A DNA stretch of 64,000 bases. Origin: Gammaproteobacteria bacterium. Lineage in GTDB: Bacteria > Pseudomonadota > Gammaproteobacteria > Pseudomonadales > Pseudohongiellaceae. The stretch covers positions 1,426,001 through 1,490,000 of the forward strand of contig JAWKZW010000001.1 of NCBI GenBank assembly GCA_041395725.1, given 5' to 3'. The notes below the pieces were generated by a model, which worked only from the letters and a program-made list of their open reading frames with translations, searched no databases and was not told the DNA's origin. This document shows, in pieces, positions 16,752 to 24,904 of the stretch; the stretch's first letter is position 1; each line of letters starts with the position of its first letter. The position numbers and the translations under genes were made by a program.

Positions 16752-16763
16752 TAAATCGATTTA
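16752..16763. promoter_or_regulatory. Perfect 12-bp palindrome upstream of znuC
   Basis: TAAATCGATTTA is a perfect inverted repeat in the only AT-rich patch of this gap, about 110 bases upstream of the znuC start. It could be an operator for znuCB; no direct evidence. Confidence 0.25.
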
Positions 16764-16872
16764 CTCAGAGACGCCAGTCTTAAGGGGCCTCCTTAACTGG
16801 CCAGGGCCGGGTGTAACCGGAACCGGGTGCGTCCAGGCAGCCCTGTAGTCAGTGGCCAGACGGGAAACCAGC

Positions 16873-17649
16873 ATGCAGGAAACTTCTAATTCGCAAAACA
16901 TCTTGATTCAGGCCAGCAATATCTGCGTTGGTTTCGGAGCTCGCCAGATCCTGCAGAATGTGTCTCTGAAAATCGAGCGTGGCAAAATAATAACCCTGAT
17001 CGGGCCGAACGGTGCAGGCAAGACAACCCTGGTCAGGGTTATCCTGGGCTTGCTCAAGCCGGATGCCGGCGATATCCGGCGCAGTTCCGGCCTGACCATC
17101 GGCTATATGCCGCAACGGTTGCATATCGAGCCGACCCTGCCGATTTCCGTGCTGCGCTTTCTGCAACTGACCGGAATCAGGCATCGGACCACCATCACCA
17201 CGCTACTTGAAAAGCTGAAAGTCGCTCACCTGGTAGACCAGCAGCTGCGTAACATTTCCGGCGGGGAGTTACAGCGGGTACTGCTGGCCCGTGCCCTGCT
17301 CCGCAAACCCTCACTGCTGATCCTGGACGAGCCGGCCCAGGGTGTCGATGTTAACGGCCAGGCAGAGCTCTATCAGCTGATTCAAGCGATAGCCGAACAG
17401 GATTCCTGTGGCATTCTCATGATTTCTCACGACTTACACCTGGTGATGTCGGCAACGAACGAAGTGGTATGCCTGAATCAACATGTCTGTTGCCACGGCA
17501 AGCCGGAACATGTCAGCAGCGACCCTGCTTACCTGGCGCTGTTTGGCAAACGCGGTGCCGACAACATCGCCGTTTACACCCATAATCATAACCATAGCCA
17601 TGATATTCACGGCAATGTAATCAAAGCTTCGGGAGACCAGCATGGCTGA
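16873..17649 (+). CDS. znuC: Zinc ABC transporter ATP-binding protein ZnuC
   Basis: ZnuC hydrolyses ATP to drive zinc uptake through ZnuB. The 258-residue product has Walker A GPNGAGKT (44-51), the ABC signature SGGELQRV (129-136), Walker B LLILDEPAQGVD (from 148) and the switch His in MISHDLH. The C-terminus carries a His-rich tail (HNHNHSHDIHG) typical of ZnuC and probably zinc-responsive. The start is the ATG at 16873; an in-frame GTG at 16852 would add seven residues. The 3' end overlaps znuB by 8 bases. Confidence 0.95.
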   Translation: MQETSNSQNILIQASNICVGFGARQILQNVSLKIERGKIITLIGPNGAGKTTLVRVILGLLKPDAGDIRRSSGLTIGYMPQRLHIEPTLPISVLRFLQLTGIRHRTTITTLLEKLKVAHLVDQQLRNISGGELQRVLLARALLRKPSLLILDEPAQGVDVNGQAELYQLIQAIAEQDSCGILMISHDLHLVMSATNEVVCLNQHVCCHGKPEHVSSDPAYLALFGKRGADNIAVYTHNHNHSHDIHGNVIKASGDQHG

Positions 17650-18439
17650 TTTTATCTGGTATGCTCTGATCGCCGGGCTGTGCCTGGCACTGGTGGCAGG
17701 GCCGCTGGGCTCATTTGTTGTATGGCGCCGCATGTCCTACTTTGGCGACACTCTGGCTCACTCCGCGCTGCTGGGTATCGCACTCGGACTTTTACTGGAC
17801 CTGAACCTGCAGTTCAGCATCATCCTGATTTGCGTAATGACGGCCATAATTCTTGCCTCAATGAGCCGCCAACTAACTGTGGCAACTGATACCCTGCTTG
17901 GTATTCTGGCCCATAGCGCTCTTGCTACGGGCGTGGTACTCCTTGCTCTTTCGGGCTCTGCACAGGTAAGCCTCGAAGCCTACCTGTTTGGAGAATTGCT
18001 GACTATCAGCACGCCGGATCTTTTTCTTATCGTCGCTGTCAGCGCGATTGTGCTCGCCGTGTTATTGGGTTTCTGGAATCAGTTACTGTCATTTACAGTT
18101 CACGAAGAACTCGCCAGTATCGAAGGCGTCAATGTTAAAAAATTACGGTATTTACTGGTTATTCTGATCGCTGTCACCACCGCCGCGGCCCTCAAAATAG
18201 TCGGCGTGCTTCTTATCACTTCACTGCTGATCATTCCGCCGGCTGCAGCAAGACAGCTGGCACGGGGCCCGGAACAGATGGCCTTGCTCGCCAGCCTGAT
18301 CGGTATCCTGTCGGTTCTGGGAGGATTGTTTGCCGCCTTCGCAGCCGATACACCGGTCGGTCCATCGATAGTGATGACCGCAGCATTCATCTTCCTGATA
18401 TTTTACTGGCTGCCTTTATCAGCTAAGAAAAACACCTGA
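17642..18439 (+). CDS. znuB: Zinc ABC transporter permease ZnuB
   Basis: ZnuB is the inner-membrane permease of the ZnuABC importer. The 265 residues are strongly hydrophobic with about eight transmembrane segments, and the FVVWRRMSYFGDTLAHSALLGIALG signature of the ABC-3 family lies near the N-terminus (shown in part: RRMSYFGDTLAHSALLG). A conserved C-terminal segment IIPPAAARQLAR is present. It overlaps znuC. Beyond its stop lies the MITE-like element rather than a simple terminator. Confidence 0.95.
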   Translation: MADFIWYALIAGLCLALVAGPLGSFVVWRRMSYFGDTLAHSALLGIALGLLLDLNLQFSIILICVMTAIILASMSRQLTVATDTLLGILAHSALATGVVLLALSGSAQVSLEAYLFGELLTISTPDLFLIVAVSAIVLAVLLGFWNQLLSFTVHEELASIEGVNVKKLRYLLVILIAVTTAAALKIVGVLLITSLLIIPPAAARQLARGPEQMALLASLIGILSVLGGLFAAFAADTPVGPSIVMTAAFIFLIFYWLPLSAKKNT

Positions 18440-18449
18440 CCCGGCCTGG

Positions 18450-18646
18450 GTTTACCCAATCATTGCATAAATTATTGAGGTCAGGAGCCTTCAGAGTAGT
18501 ATTTCCAGCGCCGCACGGAGAATTTTATGGATTGAGCGTAGTTACTCTACGTGATATACAGAAAAATTGAGTACGGCGCTGGAAAGGCTGCTATGGAAGC
18601 AGCGCAGCGGTCCCGGGCCAACAATTTATGCAATGATTGGGTTTAC
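18450..18646. mobile_element. MITE-like palindromic element with nested inverted repeats
   Basis: About 197 bases bounded by 28-base inverted repeats (18450-18477 and 18619-18646, 25 of 28 matching). Their 20-bp core ACCCAATCATTGCATAAATT is perfect on both sides (18454-18473 and 18623-18642). Inside is a second perfect 12-bp pair, TTTCCAGCGCCG (18502-18513) and CGGCGCTGGAAA (18574-18585), and a central CGTAG/CTACG hairpin (18537-18551). No protein is encoded. A third copy of the 20-bp core is at 20339-20358. The right core ends one base before the SCO1 stop codon. A non-autonomous transposable element is the simplest reading; a bidirectional terminator or other palindromic repeat family is possible. 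Confidence 0.7.
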
Positions 18647-19293
18647 TGGGCCCGAAAGGCCTGGTAAGCCTGGATCAGTCGCTGCCTGTTGTGGGGGGCA
18701 TGGATGAGGCCACGGTAGTTGCCGGCCGGGTCGATTACCGCGATGTAATCGCTGTGGGGTACCTGGTAGTCTCCGTCTCCACCATGGCTGCCGCCGTGCT
18801 CCTGGGGGCCTGCAAAGGCGATGAACAGTTGTCCGGCCAGGCCGGCAATCTGCGGGTATTCGCCCGTCAGGCCGATGAAATCAGGGTGAAAGGATTCAAC
18901 AAAATCAGCCATGACATCCGGCGTGTCACGCAGCGGGTCGACGCTGACCATGATCACACCGGTCTCGTCCCCCAATCCGGTCTCGACCACCTCGCGGTAG
19001 AAGGATTCCAATGCCTGCATCGCGAACGGACAGACGTCCGGACAGGAAGTAAAACCGAAAAAGACAAATTGCCAGCGGCCCAGGAGATTCTCGCGGGTGA
19101 AAATCTGCCCGTGCTGGTCCGTCAGGCGGAAGTCCTGCAGAACAAAGGGCTCCTCGAAACTGGCTACACCCGGCTCACTGAAGCTCTCATCACCGGTCAG
19201 TTGCGCCCGGGCAACGAACAACCCCACCACCAGAGCGAGGAGTGACAGGTCGAAGACCACAAAAGCGATTAAAGCGAGCCGTTTTCTGGTCAT
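18643..19293 (-). CDS. SCO1/SenC-type copper chaperone for oxidase assembly
   Basis: SCO proteins deliver copper to, or reduce, the CuA site of cytochrome oxidase subunit II. The 216-residue protein has an N-terminal membrane anchor (about 7-28), then a thioredoxin fold with the copper motif C84-P-D-V-C88 and the distal ligand H180 in VPHSDYIAVIDP. A His/Gly-rich insertion (EHGGSHGG) precedes H180. It follows cyoE by 21 bases, in a transcript divergent from the oxidase operon. Its stop codon lies inside the terminal repeat of the adjacent palindromic element. Confidence 0.94.
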   Translation of the reverse strand: MTRKRLALIAFVVFDLSLLALVVGLFVARAQLTGDESFSEPGVASFEEPFVLQDFRLTDQHGQIFTRENLLGRWQFVFFGFTSCPDVCPFAMQALESFYREVVETGLGDETGVIMVSVDPLRDTPDVMADFVESFHPDFIGLTGEYPQIAGLAGQLFIAFAGPQEHGGSHGGDGDYQVPHSDYIAVIDPAGNYRGLIHAPHNRQRLIQAYQAFRAQ

Positions 19294-19314
19294 GGGCGTG
19301 TCGATAAAACCCGG

Positions 19315-20199
19315 TTAGAAAAGATAGTGATCAGTCAGCAGTGCAACAAACAGCACGGCCAGGTAGACGATGGAATACTTGAAGGTCTCCATCGCCGTTC
19401 TGGGCTCGGGCCTGAACATCAGGACCAGAGACCAGCCCATGAAAATCGCGCCCAGCACCACGGCAGCCAGCAGGTACAGCAGACCGCTCATTCCTGACAG
19501 GTAGGGGAAGATACTGACGACCACAAGAATCGCGGTGTAGATGATGATGTGCACCTTGGTGACAAACTCACCGTGGGTGACCGGCAGCATGGGAATGCCG
19601 GTTTTTGCGTATTCTTCCTTGCGATGAATCGCCAGCGCCCAGAAATGGGGCGGGGTCCAGGCAAAGATGATAAGTACCAGAATCAGGGCGTCCGGCTCTA
19701 TAGTGCCGGTAACTGCCGTCCAGCCAAGCAGCGGTGGCATGGCACCGGAAAGGCCGCCGATAACGATATTCTGGGGCGTCGCACGTTTCAGGTAGCCGGT
19801 GTAGATAAACGCGTACCCCACGAACGAAGCCAGGGTAAGCCAGGCGCACAGCGGATTGACCCACAGCAGCAGGATCGTCATGCCGATAACGCCGATTACG
19901 GTCGCAAACAGTGAGGCCTGCAGCGGATCCACGCGTCCCTGGGGAAGGGGGCGGTTGTGGGTCCGTTTCATCAGGGAGTCAACCTTGCGGTCGATCAGGT
20001 GGTTGACTGCGGCACCGGACCCGGCCACCAGGGCGATGCCGAGGTTGCCCAGGATCAGTACATCTAGTGGGACCATACCGGGGACTGCCAGTAACATCCC
20101 GACCACGGAGGTCAGGATCATCAGCATGACCACCCGGGGTTTACACATTTCATAGAAGTCACGCCAGGTGGCGGACTGTTGGCTGGTTATCTCAGTCAC
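19315..20199 (-). CDS. cyoE: Protoheme IX farnesyltransferase (haem O synthase)
   Basis: CyoE/CtaB adds a farnesyl group to protohaem to make haem O, the precursor of haem A for the neighbouring oxidase. From the GTG at 20199 the protein is 294 residues. UbiA-family features are clear: the N-terminal KPRVV, the aspartate motif NHLIDRKVDSLMKRT, and the second motif YTGYLKRATPQN, with about eight or nine transmembrane helices. An upstream ATG at 20307 would add 36 residues rich in Pro/Gly that do not look like the family. Haem A synthase (ctaA) is not seen nearby. Confidence 0.93.
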   Translation of the reverse strand: MTEITSQQSATWRDFYEMCKPRVVMLMILTSVVGMLLAVPGMVPLDVLILGNLGIALVAGSGAAVNHLIDRKVDSLMKRTHNRPLPQGRVDPLQASLFATVIGVIGMTILLLWVNPLCAWLTLASFVGYAFIYTGYLKRATPQNIVIGGLSGAMPPLLGWTAVTGTIEPDALILVLIIFAWTPPHFWALAIHRKEEYAKTGIPMLPVTHGEFVTKVHIIIYTAILVVVSIFPYLSGMSGLLYLLAAVVLGAIFMGWSLVLMFRPEPRTAMETFKYSIVYLAVLFVALLTDHYLF

Positions 20200-20976
20200 T
20201 GCATCTCTCGTTCGGAAAGGCCTTGCGGGGCCTGGGAGTTTGACGTTGCCTGAATCACCTGCAGGTCCGGACAATGCCAGTGGAGTCTGAGGCTTGGCGG
20301 CGGGCATTCAAGCACGTTTTGGTGCCGATCTCAAGTTCACCCAATCATTGCATAAATTCTTGGGCTCAGAGGCATGATTTGGAACACCTCATCTGGAACG
20401 CTACGACATACCGGGACAGGCCCATCGGCCGTTTCAGGACAGCCTTTCCACCTCAGCCCGGCGACTCCTCGATGGGGATAATCCCGATTTGAGTAAAACC
20501 TGTTGATTTATCGCAACATATTGCCATTTTATCGCCCATCTTTACTTGCGGTAGAAATGAAAAATCTATAGCATTGCTGCGGATTTACAAGGTGTGTGAG
20601 TGAGCTTCGAATGACGTTTTTCACGCTGGATTGTCCCTCGGGTTTTCCGGTCAAAAAGTGCGTCCAGTTACAGCAGTCATAGAGAATAGCTTGAAGTAAA
20701 AAGAATAGCCGGGGGAAACGGCAACAAGCGCGGGTTCTGGTGCTACGAGCAGGCACCGCTCCCGCAAACGCTGCGCAACTCTTTCGGGATTGTCTATGAC
20801 TCATCAGGCAATTCACTACACTTTCCGCACCCGATGTCGAATGTCAACATGATACTCCGCTCGGGAGCAAATTCAGCAGTACGAAGTAATGAAATGACAG
20901 GTTTAACTCAGCGGCTGCTCCGCGGTGCGCTGGATCATGCTTGTTTTACTGATTGAAAGTTAAGGACTAGTCGATT
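20200..20976. other. Long divergent intergenic region between cyoE and coxB
   Basis: About 780 bases. It contains one solo copy of the MITE-like terminal repeat (20339-20358) and a structured GC-rich hairpin at 20730-20765 (GCGGG and TGGTGC pairing with GCACC and CCCGC). The last 150 bases before coxB are AT-richer and must hold the coxB promoter, which I cannot place. Small open frames here have no recognisable product. Confidence 0.55.
20339..20358 (+). repeat. Solo copy of the MITE-like terminal repeat core
   Basis: ACCCAATCATTGCATAAATT is an exact 20-base copy of the core at both ends of the element at 18450-18646, in the same orientation as its left end. I see no matching opposite end within the following 600 bases. 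Confidence 0.75.
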
Positions 20977-22332
20977 ATGGCTCTAGCAGTTGTTATTGTT
21001 GTTTTGGTTGTGGGCTCCATCATCTTCCACTTTGCGAGCCCCTGGTACTTCACAGATCTGGCCGCCGACTGGGGTTCGGTTGATGGTGTGATAAACGTGA
21101 CGTTTTGGGTGACTGGCTTTGTGTTCATCGCCGTGAACCTGTTCCTGGCCTACTGTGTCTGGAAGTTTCGCCAGGCGCCTGGCCACAAGGCTGTCTATGA
21201 GCCGGAAAACCACAAGCTGGAGGTCAGCCTGTCCGTCGTAACTGCGGTGGGTGTTGTACTGATGCTGGCACCGGGCCTGTTTGTATGGGCCAATTTCGTC
21301 TCTCCACCGGAAGATTCCTACGATTTCGAGATTATCGGCAGCCAGTGGCAGTGGCAGTTCCGTTACCCCGGTAACGACGGCGTTCTGGGTACCGCGGATA
21401 CCCAATTCATTAACGAAGCCAATCCCTGGGGCGTAAATCCTGAAGATCCCAACGGTCAGGACGACGTGGTCATCGACGGAAACCAGCTCCACCTGCCGGT
21501 TGACACGAATATTCGCGGCCTGCTGCGTTCCAAGGACGTACTGCACAACTTCACTGTCCCCCAGTTCCGAGTCAAGATGGACATGGTGCCCGGCCTGGTT
21601 TCCTACCTGTGGTTTCAGACCACCGAAACCGGCAAATACGACATCATGTGCGAAGAGATGTGTGGTATCGCCCATTTCATGATGCGTGGCAACGTAGTGG
21701 TTGAAGAACAGGCCGATTTTGAAGCCTGGCTCGCCCAGCAGCCAACTTTCGCGCAGACCCAGTCCATGGCCACTCCGAGCGCAAATGCCGGCCAACAGGC
21801 TTATGCAGCCTGCGCCACCTGCCACGGTCAGAACGGCGAGGGCAATCAGGCATTGAACGCGCCCAAGCTGGCAGGTCTGCAATCCTGGTATGTGGAACGC
21901 CAGCTCAACTACTTCAAGACCGGCGTCCGCGGCGGCGAAGGTGACACCGCCGGTGCCATGATGGCCCCTATGGCCATGGGCCTGAATGACGGTGCCATTC
22001 GCAATCTGGCGGCTTACATTGCCAGCCTGACCGACACGCCGGCCACTCCTACTATTGCGGGTGCCAATGTTTCCAATGGCGAGCGTATCTATCAACGTAA
22101 TTGCGCGGCCTGCCACCTGGAAAACGCCGAAGGCACCTGGTACACCGACGCACCGGCCCTGGCTGGTATGAGCGACTGGTATTTCGTCAAACAGATCAAT
22201 GCATTCCGTAACAAGGTTCGCGGCGCCCACGAGAACGACATGTACGGTGAGCAAATGGTCTGGATGTCGACAGCAATGGCAAACCAGGGTGAGGTTGAAG
22301 ACGTCGCCGCCTACCTGAACTCATTGCGATAA
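20977..22332 (+). CDS. coxB: Cytochrome c oxidase subunit II with CuA site and two fused cytochrome c domains
   Basis: Subunit II accepts electrons from cytochrome c and passes them to haem a. The 451-residue protein has N-terminal hydrophobic segments (about 2-18, 40-60 and 84-106) and a cupredoxin domain with a full CuA set: H190, C225, E227, C229, H233 and M236. Two cytochrome c domains follow, C279-A-T-C282-H283 and C376-A-A-C379-H380. Subunit II with one fused haem defines caa3 oxidases; two haems in a cytochrome c4-like tandem is less usual. An insertion lies in the CuA domain at about 131-165. It is the first gene of the oxidase operon. Confidence 0.95.
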   Translation: MALAVVIVVLVVGSIIFHFASPWYFTDLAADWGSVDGVINVTFWVTGFVFIAVNLFLAYCVWKFRQAPGHKAVYEPENHKLEVSLSVVTAVGVVLMLAPGLFVWANFVSPPEDSYDFEIIGSQWQWQFRYPGNDGVLGTADTQFINEANPWGVNPEDPNGQDDVVIDGNQLHLPVDTNIRGLLRSKDVLHNFTVPQFRVKMDMVPGLVSYLWFQTTETGKYDIMCEEMCGIAHFMMRGNVVVEEQADFEAWLAQQPTFAQTQSMATPSANAGQQAYAACATCHGQNGEGNQALNAPKLAGLQSWYVERQLNYFKTGVRGGEGDTAGAMMAPMAMGLNDGAIRNLAAYIASLTDTPATPTIAGANVSNGERIYQRNCAACHLENAEGTWYTDAPALAGMSDWYFVKQINAFRNKVRGAHENDMYGEQMVWMSTAMANQGEVEDVAAYLNSLR

Positions 22333-22450
22333 GAACGGTTTTTACTTACAGACTAGATAGATTTTGATAGCAATTACAGGACTACGCGGCAGTATTAGGC
22401 CCGCTGCCGCGCCAGCCTCTGTAACTTTTTATGTACTTTAGGAGGTTTTA

Positions 22451-24235
22451 ATGGCTTACGTACCTTTAGCCGACCAGGAGCAAGAGCTCCACCATCCGCA
22501 TAGTTGGGTAACCAAGTATGTGTTCAGCCAGGATCACAAGGTGATCGCCATCCAGTATGGCACCACCGCGGTCGCGGTTGGCGTGGTGGCGCTGGTGTTG
22601 TCCCTGTTGATGCGCCTGCAGCTGGGCTATCCGGAAAGTTTTTCCCTGATCGACCCCAGCGCCTACTACCAGGCCGTCACCATGCACGGCATGATCATGG
22701 TGGTCTATCTGCTGACCGCGCTGTTCCTTGGCGGTTTCGGTAATTACCTGATCCCCTTGATGGTAGGCGCCAGAGACATGGTATTCCCGTTTCTTAACAT
22801 GCTCAGCTACTGGGTCTACCTGGTGTCGGTGATCATCCTGATGATCAGCTTCTTTGTCCCCGGCGGGCCAACCGGTGCGGGGTGGACGCTCTATCCTCCG
22901 CAAACCAGCATGCTGGGTACGCCCGGGCACGACTGGGGCATTGTCATGATGCTGGCCTCCCTGGCAGTATTCATCGTGGCCTTCACCATGGGTGGCCTGA
23001 ACTACGTCACCACGGTGCTGCAGGCACGCTGCCGCGGCCTGACCCTGATGCGCCTGCCACTGTCGGTGTGGGGTATCTTCGTTGCCACAGTTCTGGGTCT
23101 GTTTGCTTTCCCGGCCCTGTTCGTTGCTGCGGTCATGATGGCTTTCGACACCCTGTTGGGCACCAGCTTTTTCATGCCGGCTATCATGGAGGCGGGCCAG
23201 GCCCTCGACCATAATGGTGGCAGCCCGATCCTGTTCCAGCACCTGTTCTGGTTCTTCGGGCATCCGGAAGTGTACATCGTGGCCCTGCCCGTGTTTGGCC
23301 TGGTGTCCGACATCATCAGCACCCACGCGCGCAAGAACATCTTCGGCTATCGCATGATGGTGTGGGCGATCATCGCCATTGGCGGTCTGAGCTTCATCGT
23401 CTGGGCCCACCACATGTATGTGAGCGGTATGAACCCGTATTTCGGTTTCTTCTTCGCCACCACCACACTGATCATCGCAGTACCTACTGCGTTGAAAGTG
23501 TACAACTGGGTACTGACCCTGTGGGAAGGTGATATTCGCATGAATGTACCGATGTACTTTGCCATCGGCTTCATCTTCACCTTCATCCATGGCGGTCTGA
23601 CCGGCCTGTTCCTGGGTAACGTGGTCATCGACCTGCCCCTGTCAGATACCTACTTCGTGATTGCCCACTTTCACATGGTGATGGGTGTATCTCCGGTACT
23701 GGTGTTCTTCGCAGCGGTCTACCACTGGTTCCCGAAGGTGTCTGGCAAGATGTACAACGAAACCATGGCCAAGTGGCATTTCTGGATTACTTTCCTGGGC
23801 GCCTATGCCATCTACCTGCCGATGCACTACCTGGGTTTTCTGGGTGTTCCGCGTCGTTACTACGCCCTGGGCAGCACCGACTTCATCCCAGAGTCTGCTC
23901 AGACCCTTAACGCAAACATTACTATTGCCGCGTTGATCGTCGGTGTAGCACAGCTGCTGTTCATCGTTAACATCATCTGGAGTCTGAAGAACGGCAAGAA
24001 AGCCGATCCTAACCCTTGGGGTGCCACCACCCTGGAGTGGCATACTCCGGATACTCCTCCGGCACACGGCAACTGGGGCGCGCAACTTCCCTCCGTGTAT
24101 CGCTGGGCCTACGATTACAGTGTTCCAGGTGCTCACCAGGACTTCATTCCGCAGAACACTCCGGAATCTGAAGAACCAACTTTTGACGAAGCACATTTCG
24201 ATCCGGACCACGACGCGTCCAAGGCGGATGTATGA
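22451..24235 (+). CDS. coxA: Cytochrome c oxidase subunit I (haem-copper, type A1)
   Basis: Subunit I is the catalytic core that reduces O2 to water and pumps protons. The 594 residues have about 12 helices. Haem ligands are H79 (MHGMIM) and H408 for the low-spin haem and H406 for the high-spin haem. CuB ligands are H271 (GHPEVY), H320 and H321. The pumping-channel Glu (E273) and the cross-linked Tyr (Y275) are present, so this is an A1-type enzyme. The acidic, Pro-rich C-terminal tail (about 545-594) is soluble. SD-like AGGAGG lies just upstream. Its stop overlaps the next gene (ATGA). Confidence 0.97.
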   Translation: MAYVPLADQEQELHHPHSWVTKYVFSQDHKVIAIQYGTTAVAVGVVALVLSLLMRLQLGYPESFSLIDPSAYYQAVTMHGMIMVVYLLTALFLGGFGNYLIPLMVGARDMVFPFLNMLSYWVYLVSVIILMISFFVPGGPTGAGWTLYPPQTSMLGTPGHDWGIVMMLASLAVFIVAFTMGGLNYVTTVLQARCRGLTLMRLPLSVWGIFVATVLGLFAFPALFVAAVMMAFDTLLGTSFFMPAIMEAGQALDHNGGSPILFQHLFWFFGHPEVYIVALPVFGLVSDIISTHARKNIFGYRMMVWAIIAIGGLSFIVWAHHMYVSGMNPYFGFFFATTTLIIAVPTALKVYNWVLTLWEGDIRMNVPMYFAIGFIFTFIHGGLTGLFLGNVVIDLPLSDTYFVIAHFHMVMGVSPVLVFFAAVYHWFPKVSGKMYNETMAKWHFWITFLGAYAIYLPMHYLGFLGVPRRYYALGSTDFIPESAQTLNANITIAALIVGVAQLLFIVNIIWSLKNGKKADPNPWGATTLEWHTPDTPPAHGNWGAQLPSVYRWAYDYSVPGAHQDFIPQNTPESEEPTFDEAHFDPDHDASKADV

Positions 24236-24849
24236 GCCTCATCAAGCAAGTAACCAACAAGCCCTGGGAAAGGAAAGGCATCATCGGCCCACTGCGGCCG
24301 GAGGGTACCTTTCCGGTACCCTCGGAAATGGTCGCTCTGACTTTCTTCCTGGTGGTTGTAGCGGTGATATTTTCACTGTTCACTGTCAGTTACTTCATTC
24401 GTATGGAACTGCCCGACTGGACTCGTCGGGCGGTACCTGCGCAGCTGTGGTTTAACACCGGCTTGCTGATTATCAGCAGCGTTATGTTCCAATGGACCCG
24501 CACCCTGCTGAAGCGTGGCGAGACCCGCAATCTGAAGACCAGCCTGCTGGGCGGCGGTGTTTTCGCAATTGCTTTCATTGGCGCACAACTGATGGTCTGG
24601 AGCGGGCTGCGTGCGGACGGCATTACCATGACCTCCAACCCGGCTGATTCCTTCTTCTACCTGCTGACCGGTCTGCATGGCTTGCACATGCTTGGTGGCC
24701 TGTGGGTCTGGAGCAAAAGTTCAATCAAGCTGATGTCCGGTAGCGCCGAACCCAAAGACATCAAGCTCAGCGTAGAACTGTGCACCATTTACTGGCATGC
24801 CTTGCTGGTAGTGTGGCTGGTTCTGTTTGGAATACTGGCCAACACCTGA
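24232..24849 (+). CDS. Haem-copper oxidase subunit III (first of two, short form)
   Basis: The 205-residue integral membrane protein belongs to the subunit III family, with five predicted helices and the family pattern FFYLLTGLHGLHMLGGLWV near the end (LHGLHMLGG) plus a final YWHALLVVWLVLF helix. It overlaps the coxA stop by 4 bases, so it is translationally coupled. It differs clearly from the next gene, which is also subunit III. Either the complex carries both or they are alternative forms; neither can be decided from sequence. Confidence 0.88.
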   Translation: MSLIKQVTNKPWERKGIIGPLRPEGTFPVPSEMVALTFFLVVVAVIFSLFTVSYFIRMELPDWTRRAVPAQLWFNTGLLIISSVMFQWTRTLLKRGETRNLKTSLLGGGVFAIAFIGAQLMVWSGLRADGITMTSNPADSFFYLLTGLHGLHMLGGLWVWSKSSIKLMSGSAEPKDIKLSVELCTIYWHALLVVWLVLFGILANT

Positions 24850-24904
24850 GCCGCTTGAAACAATCAACTAAATTAACATCAAGGCAAATTGTAGGGAAAA
24901 ATGC

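Larger units (their letters stand above)
16567..16872. other. znuA/znuC divergent intergenic region, no zur gene
   Basis: About 306 bases between the divergent znuA and znuC starts. In Pseudomonas this position carries the regulator gene zur upstream of znuC. No open frame here resembles a Fur-family protein. Two AT-rich palindromes in it are listed separately. Confidence 0.6.

Noticed and set aside
20529..20816. Possible 95-residue protein in the cyoE-coxB gap
   Set aside because: No motif, no good ribosome-binding site, and it spans a GC-rich hairpin; I treat the region as noncoding.
20983..22254. Long open frame of 423 codons antisense to coxB
   Set aside because: It is the mirror of the well-supported oxidase subunit II, has no family motif, and its length follows from codon bias of the real gene.
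22466..23590. Long His/Gln-rich open frame antisense to coxA
   Set aside because: Composition is an artefact of reading membrane-protein codons backward; coxA on the plus strand has all catalytic residues.
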